This document shows positions 57,271 to 64,000 of a stretch of 64,000 nucleotides of DNA, piece by piece. The stretch's first letter is position 1; each line of letters begins with the position of its first letter. The stretch comes from Diphasiastrum complanatum (lineage: Eukaryota; Streptophyta; Lycopodiopsida; Lycopodiales; Lycopodiaceae): NCBI GenBank assembly GCA_029204225.1, contig CM055114.1:11997113-12061112 (forward strand), in the 5' to 3' direction. The position numbers and the translations under genes are program-made. The notes under the pieces were generated by a model, which was not told the DNA's origin, made no database searches, and saw only the letters and a list, made by a program, of their open reading frames with translations.

Positions 57271-57360
57271 TGTCATTCTCTCTCCTCTCTCCGGTGGAAT
57301 TCACTTTCTCTCTCCTCTCTCCGGTGGAATGCACGTTCTCTCTCCTCTCTCCGGTGGAAT
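57271..57360 (+). repeat. Three exact-length 30-bp tandem repeats
   Basis: 57271-57300, 57301-57330 and 57331-57360 share the last 24 bases (CTCTCTCCTCTCTCCGGTGG plus AAT) and differ only at the first six. A related half unit precedes them. They lie just right of the ABCF fragment. Confidence 0.92.
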
Positions 57361-57489
57361 GTGCATGTGCTATGTGGCAGCCCGTCATTGGCTGTCCACA
57401 TCCACCTTCCACCACAAACGTAAAAAAAATTGAGAAAAAAAAACTGCAAAAAACTGAAAGAAAAAAAAAAAAAAAACCTTCGCACAATG

Positions 57490-57625
57490 GCATTACGTAG
57501 GGGAAGGCCCGAAGCCCTCGGGCCTTCCTTGCTGGTCGAGGCCTGCCCTCAGGCTCCCACCCTCGGGCAAGGGCCCTCCCAACAAGGAAGGCCCTCAGGC
57601 AGGGCCTTCCCCCGCACTTAACCCC
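57490..57625. repeat. GC-rich hairpin tract I
   Basis: GGAAGGCCCGAAG and CTTCGGG-like stretches plus CCTTCCTTG...CAAGGAAGG pair with each other several ways. About 70 percent GC by eye, in AT-rich surroundings, following a long A tract. Confidence 0.7.
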
Positions 57626-58105
57626 GCCAGAGTAGATGCAACACGAGACTCTGCAGAGTAGGCATCAATCTGCTCGAGCCTTTTATAAATCTCAGCGAGC
57701 CGTTCTGAAACTTCATCTTTATCTTTTGGTCCAGTCGACATCCCTTCTTCACACCCCACTTGGTCAATATATTTTTTCTCCTATTCGGTCAAGATTTTCT
57801 TCGTCACTGCCATTCGGTCGAGCCGTCACCTCCCATTCCCATCCCGTTGAGATTTCACTTTCACTCCAGTTTTTTTTCCCCCAGGTTATCAAAATCTTTT
57901 GCGAGCACATGAACGAATGGAAGAAGCTACCCTAGGAAAAAATGTGTCTTAAATTTTAAATTTTTTACGATTTTCACAAGTTCTTCAAAGGGCACACCAA
58001 TGTTTCATGCACTCCGTGAAATCAATTTTTAAATTTTTACAAAGGAAATGGTGATGCCTCACATAATGTAATCTATGGGGCAGATTTTTTTTTGACAATG
58101 TTTTT

Positions 58106-58200
58106 TTTACAGGCACCTTCCGGACACCGCACCAGAAGGTGCACGTGAAAAAATTTACATTTTTTACATGCACCTTCCGCCCGGAAGGTGCGTGTAAAAA
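58106..58200. repeat. Two tandem hairpins with CACCTTCCG stems
   Basis: 58161-58200 is a 40-bp inverted repeat with 19-base-pair arms: CACCTTCCG at 58171 and CGGAAGGTG at 58182 with a two-base loop, extended by TTTTTACA/TGTAAAAA with one mismatch. A weaker version (CACCTTCCGG...CCAGAAGGTGC) lies immediately left. Confidence 0.85.
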
Positions 58201-58244
58201 AAAATTTACGTAAAAAAAAAAAAAAATGTAAAACGGAATTCAAG

Positions 58245-58440
58245 GAAGGGAATGGCCGGCTCCTCGGCCCTTCCGCCCACGGAAGACCGTGCGCCGTCTA
58301 GCCTCCGCCCTCGAGCGCACACTCTTCCGGGGCGGAAGGGCCTCGGAGCAGGACCTCCCCCCCCCCCAAAAAAAAAAAAAAATTATATAATTCAATTTTG
58401 AATTTTCATCTACCCCCCCCCCCCCCCCCTTCCTAAGTTG
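58245..58440. repeat. GC-rich hairpin tract II with homopolymer runs
   Basis: CTCGGCCCTTCCGCC near 58263 and GGCGGAAGGGCCTCGG near 58340 form a stem around about 60 bases. It is followed by runs of C, A and, near 58415, again C. Absent from the matching place in element D. Confidence 0.75.
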
Positions 58441-59071
58441 CAATTCAATTCTTTTCTCTTCCTTTGGACTGCGGTAATTTGTTAGTGTGAAGTAAAAACA
58501 TAAAGTGATCAGAACGACGAGCCTGACATTGATAAGTTATCGAAATGTTGTAATTATTACTTTTCAATTTGTTTTTTCAAGATCTCTTTCGAAGCCCATT
58601 TTCGAAGCTCTATAATTTTCATATTAGTTCGAATTTGAACACCGTGAAAAGCAAAATTGCTTGTGGTGACAAATTGGACACAACTGCTACTTCATTTAAT
58701 TTGCTACATTTTCCATTCAAAACAATCTATTCTCCGAGGACTCATAATCTTTAAGTGGGTGGAAAAGAGCATTTATACAATTTGTAAAAATACCATTCTA
58801 AATAGATTTCAGACGGTGACTTCATAGTCCACAAGTCTTCATCAGTCATTAATGATGGATTACTATTATAGTAATAACATTCATCTTCCATTTATTGGAG
58901 AAATGCAATCTGAAATCGCACTTTATGACCTTGCTTCATATATGGCTTACAACCTCAATATCGGAGTATTGTAGGAAACTATCTACAAACTACTTCTCTC
59001 CAACCTGGGTTTCGATTAATGAAGACTATGGAATATGCTTTAAAGTACAAGCAACAAGAACAAAGGCCTAA

Positions 59072-59384
59072 ACATTCACAAGGAAGCTAGAAGCTCTCAC
59101 TTGCAAATGAGCCAAAAGATCCTCAAAATGATGTCTCTTGCCTAGTTATAGACAATGCTCTTATTTAACTTAACTTAACTATCTTGAGGGATAGTTAGCC
59201 CTTGTTAAGTATTATTCAAACTACATTGGGCCCTTATTGGCCTATTATCTTTATTAGTTACTTTGAAGGACCTAAAGAGGGAACCGCCTTGTATTTAAGG
59301 CTAATAGCTCCTTTTGGTCCTACAAAGCTTACAATAAATATTATATTGCCTTGAAAAGCACTGATGTACTAAAAGTACATGACA
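59072..59384 (-). repeat. Partial D-type LTR (3' LTR), minus strand
   Basis: The reverse complement matches the first 310 bp or so of the D LTR, from TGTCATGTACT at 59384. A polypurine tract (GTAGGGGAAG on the minus strand) lies at 59385-59394, so this is a 3' LTR whose element body lies to the right. The LTR is cut off at about 59072, next to the right end of element E. Confidence 0.8.
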
Positions 59385-59689
59385 CTTCCCCTACTTAAAC
59401 ATTTTTGTCCTCAAAAATGAATACGCTTGTCTGATCAGCTGGATCGCCTTGGTTAAGTAGTTATGACTAAGGGTGTGTCGTTCAAAAAAAAAAAAATTAT
59501 TGCCTCGTTACAGATCCAAAGCTGTCGAATTGCATCCATTTTGCTAGCTTCAAACTATATTCCTTGTTCCCATGGAGGAAAAACTGATGGTCGAAGAAGA
59601 GGTTGATGAAGCACCATATTGCTTATTGTAACCCAAATCGCAATATCCCCTTTTGTCTGCTTCTTCGGCATCATGACAAATCGGATGAT

Positions 59690-60118
59690 CTATCCAATTC
59701 CTTTAGGATCGTATTTTGGCATTGTATCCAGCTGTGCTGGGCTGAAGATTTTGTCATGTTGTTTGGTAGTCACTTTGTTGTTCAATCCAAATGCTTCAAT
59801 GATAACCACAAGCCTTGCATCTAAATTGTGAAGATCCTGCATGAAGGAATTATTGGCATGATCAACCTTCAATATAGGAACCAATACGCTTTGATAGATC
59901 TCTGGAAATGACAATTGATATTTTGAATGGACATTCATTTCCAAGAATATTGAGTGAATGAGATGCTTGCAAAGAGTAATAATTTCCCTTTCACTCAAAG
60001 CCTCTATGAAAAATCTTTCGTAGATTAGATCATCATGTTCAAAAATATTGATATTTCGAATATTTTGAACCATAAACTGGAAACTGTGATATAATGGATC
60101 TTTGATTGTTTGTCCCAT
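59690..60118 (-). CDS. Unrecognised 142-codon ORF upstream of a D-type 3' LTR
   Basis: An uninterrupted ATG-to-stop frame on the minus strand, about 300 bases before a polypurine tract and LTR of the same orientation. The peptide is protein-like, with stretches YERFFIEALSEREIITLCKH, KYQLSFPEIYQSVLVPILKV and LHNLDARLVVIIEAFGLNNK. It continues after the stop with similar composition. No copia or Ty3 motif is seen. As the last ORF of an LTR element it could be captured host sequence or an extra element gene. Function unknown. Confidence 0.4.
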   Translation of the reverse strand: MGQTIKDPLYHSFQFMVQNIRNINIFEHDDLIYERFFIEALSEREIITLCKHLIHSIFLEMNVHSKYQLSFPEIYQSVLVPILKVDHANNSFMQDLHNLDARLVVIIEAFGLNNKVTTKQHDKIFSPAQLDTMPKYDPKGIG

Positions 60119-60910
60119 CTCAGAGCTAGGACAATTTCCAGCTTGTATAATACAAGTTTCATCACATTTCGTTGTGCACTCTATACTGAATGTGAAACAT
60201 TCATATAGATCAGTTGTATCCTGTTAATCCCATTTCACAAGAGAGTCGGACAAAATGGAATAACAAAACATACAACACTGACAAAGACTTTGAACGCAAA
60301 ACCAAGACAATAACTGATTCAGATTAATGTATGAAATACAGGTCAGATTGATACTGTGAGCACAAGACAAGAGAGGGAGAAACCGCGTGCTCAAGAAACT
60401 AACTCCGCCCTGTAAAAGCTATGAGCTTATTATTGACAATTAGTCTGAAAGAAAGAATCGATGTGTGAGAGCATCTACAGTGTCTATCTCTAACGGCGTT
60501 ATATTGACTACAATTACTATTTCTATATACAATTTACAATTGTGCAGATATATGTACAAGAAGCGACGTAGAGCCGTTGTATCGTCTGGAGTATATTGTA
60601 GCTGTTGATGTCATTGTCCAAGTAGCTGCACAGTACAAGAAGAGGGCGTGAGAAGGCTTCGACTATTCAGAGTCGAGTGTGTCGCTACCAATAGTCAATA
60701 AAGTCGGGATAGTCGTTTGACGGTCCTCGATGATAGTCGATTGAGTTGACAAGTCGGACAAGTCGGGCTTCCTCGACAAGTCGGCCAGGTCGAGTGTCAT
60801 TCTCATGCATGTCTTCGATAATAGATTATTTTTGCAAACTGTGCGACAATGCCATGTAAAACTACAGCAATATAATGGACTAGAGGAATAACTAGAGGAA
60901 TAAATCCAAC
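60119..60910. other. LTR region of copia F; left border not found
   Basis: On the minus strand an LTR starts TGTTGGATTTATTCC at 60911, right after a polypurine tract (AAGGGTGGG, 60912-60920). The LTR extends leftward, perhaps several hundred bases, but no matching end was identified. CGACAAGTCGG-type words are repeated near 60750-60800. Confidence 0.5.
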
Positions 60911-60949
60911 ACCCACCCTTAATCTGGATTCGTGAATGCCTTGATCTTC

Positions 60950-62058
60950 AAACTAAGCAATGCACAAAGTTTGTTGTGTGTATCCATGCTCAATGCCTTG
61001 GTATACACATCTACAATCATGTCTTGCATTTGACAGTACGCTAAGCTTACCTCTCTATCGAGAATCTTGCTCTTGACATAGTGATATCAGATCTCGATGT
61101 GCTTACTCCTAGAGTGAAATCTAGGGTTGGCCGATAAGACAATGACACTCTGATTATCACAAAACATAATTGTCAGAGTGTAATGATTCAGACAAATGTC
61201 TGATAGTAAATTTCTCAACCAAATTGCTTCAACAATGTACTCTGCTTCTGTGGAGGAAAGAGCAATAGAGGTTTGCTTATGATTGTTCCAAGAAATAGGA
61301 CCACCGGTGAAGAAGAATGTAAATCCAGACGTGGATTCAGCTTGCATCAGAATATCCACTGTGCTGATGGAGATTGACATTGTCGACTTCTCCATGGCAG
61401 ATGCATAGGTCCGTTGTAGCTCGAATGTATCTCATGACTCTTATGAGAGTCTTCCAATGGGTTATGCAAGTATTAGCCATCAATTGGCTTAGTGAGCTAA
61501 CTGCAAAAGCGATATCAAGCTTTTTACATACCATTGCATACATTAGAGATTTGAGTATCAATTGATAATGATACTCTCTCATCTACTCCTTTTCCTGCTT
61601 GGTCTGAGGACATTGGTCATTTGACAATCGTAGGCCTAGGTCCATCGGTGAGTGAGATTTGCAATTGATTAGATTATATCTAATAAGGGTATTATGAAAA
61701 TACCTTTGTTGAGTAATGTAGATCAGTCATCTCGCTCGGTGTCAATGAATTTGAATTCATAGACATTAGTGAGCTTCCCCCAGATCGATGTCATGTCGAA
61801 TTCGGAAGACAACATCTATCTAGTGTCCTTCACCTGATCGATATTGTTTCTAGAAAGCAATGTGTCATCGACATACAAGGCGATGATAATTAAAGAATGC
61901 TGCACTGACTTGAAATAGACATTAGAATCAGCAATGCTTGGCTAAAAACCATGTTGGTTGAGGAATGCGTTGATTCTCTGAAACCAAGCTCTTAATGATT
62001 GTTTCAAGCCATATAGTGTCTTATGGAGTTTACAGACACTCTCCTTAGTTTCTATAGC
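60950..62058 (-). pseudogene. Copia element F, RT and RNase H relic
   Basis: Minus-strand text in order: [46 protein letters not shown] (intact catalytic YVDD), LKSLMYAMVCKKLDIAFAVS, RVMRYIRATTDLCICHGEVD, TSIALSSTEAEYIVEAIWLR and NPRFHSRSKHIEI. Several stops and two frameshifts. The 5' part, including gag and integrase, is missing; the relic begins abruptly at 62058, where a tandem duplication starts. Confidence 0.85.
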
Positions 62059-62223
62059 CACAATGATAAAAACCCTAAACAAAGCCTCCTTCTCCAAGGC
62101 TTAACCTACTAGAGAATGGAGGCCCCGAATTAACTTAGACCCACAATGATAAAACCCTAAACTAAATCTCCTCCTCTAAGGCTTACCCTACTAGAGAATG
62201 GAGGACCTGGATTAACTTAACTT
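62059..62223. repeat. 83-bp tandem duplication
   Basis: 62059-62141 and 62142-62223 both run from CACAATGATAAAA through CTACTAGAGAATGGAGG to TTAACTTA with a handful of differences. It adjoins the broken end of copia F. Confidence 0.88.
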
Positions 62224-62997
62224 GTTGCAAGATCAAATAGTGTACAATACAATGTGAAGTAACACAATACATAAAACCACACAAGGGAAAATACTTAGAG
62301 GCATGTATTGCAAATGAGGTTCTTCTTAAAAACGGACTCTTCCACTCCTATATATACTTTGAGTGGTGGTCACTTACAGAAAGGCACTATGGGACAAGTA
62401 AGCCATGTAGACTAACTTAACTTTGAATTACATTAGTGCCATGGGATAAACCCCCAGTAGGCCTTTGTGACTAACTTTTACATAACTTGAAATTACATAC
62501 AGCCTGAGGGATACATTCTCGAAGGTATGAAAAATCCACCCTATGCTCGTTGTGTCCTTCCCATCATCTTGCTCAAGCTAGTTGGAGAAGCCATAACATA
62601 GACTAGTTGGGAGACCGCCATAGTCATGCTACATGGAGCCATAGCCAACGGAGGATGTGAAACATACAACAAAAGCTCTTCAATACTCAATATAGAATGT
62701 GTATAAACACCTTTTATTTATAGTGGTAAGGCTTCCCTAATGTCATTTGGCCCAAATGAATCTTGGCTAAACACTCAATATGCAAACCAATCTCCTCCCT
62801 TGATCAAGATCAATGGTGATGTGACAATCTTGACTAATTCTAGGGTCTATAATTCTCCTACACTTTAGACCAATAAGGGACAATGGTCTGTGCCTCCCTT
62901 GAAATTTATACACATGCTAAACTTTAAATGAATAATTAGAACTAATCCTCAAAGAGTAGGCCTACTCACTTAATCTTATCTTCTGAAAACTCCTATT
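62224..62997. other. No gene seen
   Basis: Between the tandem duplication and LTR G2. It holds words such as TAAGGCTTACC and a TATATATAC box near 62351, perhaps LTR-derived, but no coding or border signals. Confidence 0.4.
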
Positions 62998-63481
62998 GTA
63001 AAGATCAACCAAGAAACCTACTAAGATGAGGATAGGATCAACACATAAAGAGACTAGTGGGAACCAAACACCCAACCAACTGAGATATATCCCAACACCT
63101 CGACCCAAGCCATAGCAAGTGAATACAAGAGAAGAGGAGAGAAATCGGCAACATAGAGCCAAAAGCTTATAATGGAGGATGTCGTGTCCCTTCCCATATA
63201 CATAGGGGTAGGAAGCTTGTGCATGCACCCATGCAACCTCCCATGAAGTACATCTAAACATGGATCACAAATCCCATGCTATCCTCATGCATACAACTGT
63301 CACAAGCCATGCACTACTCCACATGTCTCAATAGGAGTGTCTGGGTCCTCTCAAGGTTATTAGTTACAAATTGGCCTTGACATGAAATCAAATCGAGGTG
63401 TAATCAACAATCATGAATACCGGAGGGCCGGTCCACCATACTAGGACTATCTCAAATTTTTAGCTGAATATGGCCATAACA
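62998..63481 (-). repeat. LTR G2, 484 bp, minus orientation
   Basis: Second copy of LTR G1, alignable over its length (TAAGATGAGGATAGG, GGGTCCTCTCAAG, TATGGCCATAACA blocks). The minus-strand polypurine tract AAGGGGGGAACAA lies outside at 63482-63494. So this too is a 3' LTR, and its element continues past the right edge. Confidence 0.82.
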
Positions 63482-64000
63482 TTGTTCCCCCCTTGAATAG
63501 GTTTTGTTCTCAGAACGAGAAAGAGAAGACATGAAATTATTTCTTAAACTTTCAACTTTTATCCAAGAACTATTATCCTTAGTCTGATCTTTCTTTTTGG
63601 AATAAGTCACTCAGAGACTCAACAATTCTTCAATTGCTTGTCTCTACTCATCAGGCGTACTTACTCAAAATTCAAAGATACACTAAGCTATAAATCTTTC
63701 GAATGGGTTAACCTTCTCCAAATAATAGCTATCACCTTTATGTAATTCCAATTACACAAATCATTGGGTGAATCAATTTTTTAACTTAGAGATCAAGTTT
63801 AAAAGCTGAAGAAATTACAATTTAATCATAGTCTAAAATCTGTCAACAAGTTTTTGTAAATAATAATGCCTCTTGATAAGAATTTTTTCTTAGAATATCC
63901 AAATATTCCAAGATACAACAATTCAATCAACCAAAATCTCTAGGAGATCCATCGAGTCTCAGACAATTATAACTCAATCCAAAGTAACTGCTTACTCTAA
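63482..64000 (-). other. Internal DNA behind LTR G2, running off the window
   Basis: Loosely similar to the DNA behind LTR G1. No coding motif in the part available. Confidence 0.5.

Noticed and set aside
57164-57500. Overlapping ORFs with repeated FHRREERE-type text
   Set aside because: They read through 30-bp tandem repeats and A/T runs; no independent support for a gene.

Overview
The window reads as nuclear DNA of a large, repeat-rich land-plant genome. The one clearly intact host gene is a five-exon nuclear gene for the plastid protease subunit ClpP3 (23970-29765). Introns have GT-AG borders, and most of the rest is layered, decayed retrotransposon DNA. The style of the LINE and non-LTR relics makes me favour a fern or other seed-free plant. 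That is a family-resemblance inference and was not tested.

Layout. 1-4341: a minus-strand Ty3/gypsy element with 262-bp LTR, primer-binding site, leader and a broken gag-pol; its integrase end lies off the left edge. 4.3-12.3 kb: a Ty3 integrase scrap, a possible BED-finger (hAT-like) scrap, a LINE relic, and exon-like pieces of an unrecognised gene. 12.8-16.8 kb: an ankyrin-repeat scrap, then a nearly full-length non-LTR retrotransposon with a C-terminal restriction-like endonuclease (RLE). 16.8-23.9 kb: gene-poor DNA with a microsatellite, a 1.1-kb minisatellite built on an AAATTCGAGTC core, and exon-like pieces on both strands near 21 kb. 23.9-29.8 kb: CLPP3, whose 3.4-kb third intron carries copia and LINE scraps. 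29.8-33.1 kb: intergenic DNA with a duplication and inverted repeat, and a Ty3 integrase zinc-finger scrap.

33.9-50.9 kb is a nested retrotransposon stack. Copia element C is split at 34738/49652 by about 14.9 kb of inserted DNA with a candidate GATTT target duplication. The insert holds element D (537-bp LTR, leader, antisense LRR gene fragment), LTR G1, copia A, and minus-strand copia B nested in A. 51.0-51.5 kb is a second, minus-strand scrap of the RLE element. 52.5-54.8 kb holds two convergent, apparently spliced ORFs; the minus one looks like a transposase of a family I cannot name. 55.2-59.0 kb is element E, whose leader is homologous to that of D and which carries a different antisense host fragment (an ABCF ATPase). 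59.1-64.0 kb holds a minus-strand D-type LTR end with an unknown ORF behind it, a minus-strand copia F relic, and LTR G2 at the right edge.

The main things to follow up are the RLE non-LTR element, the convergent-ORF element at 52.5-54.8 kb, and the D/E leader family that carries different host-gene pieces at the same site. Apart from CLPP3, and perhaps some exon-like pieces, every coding region is broken by frameshifts, stops or deletions. No tRNA, rRNA, CRISPR or bacterial-type operon was seen.
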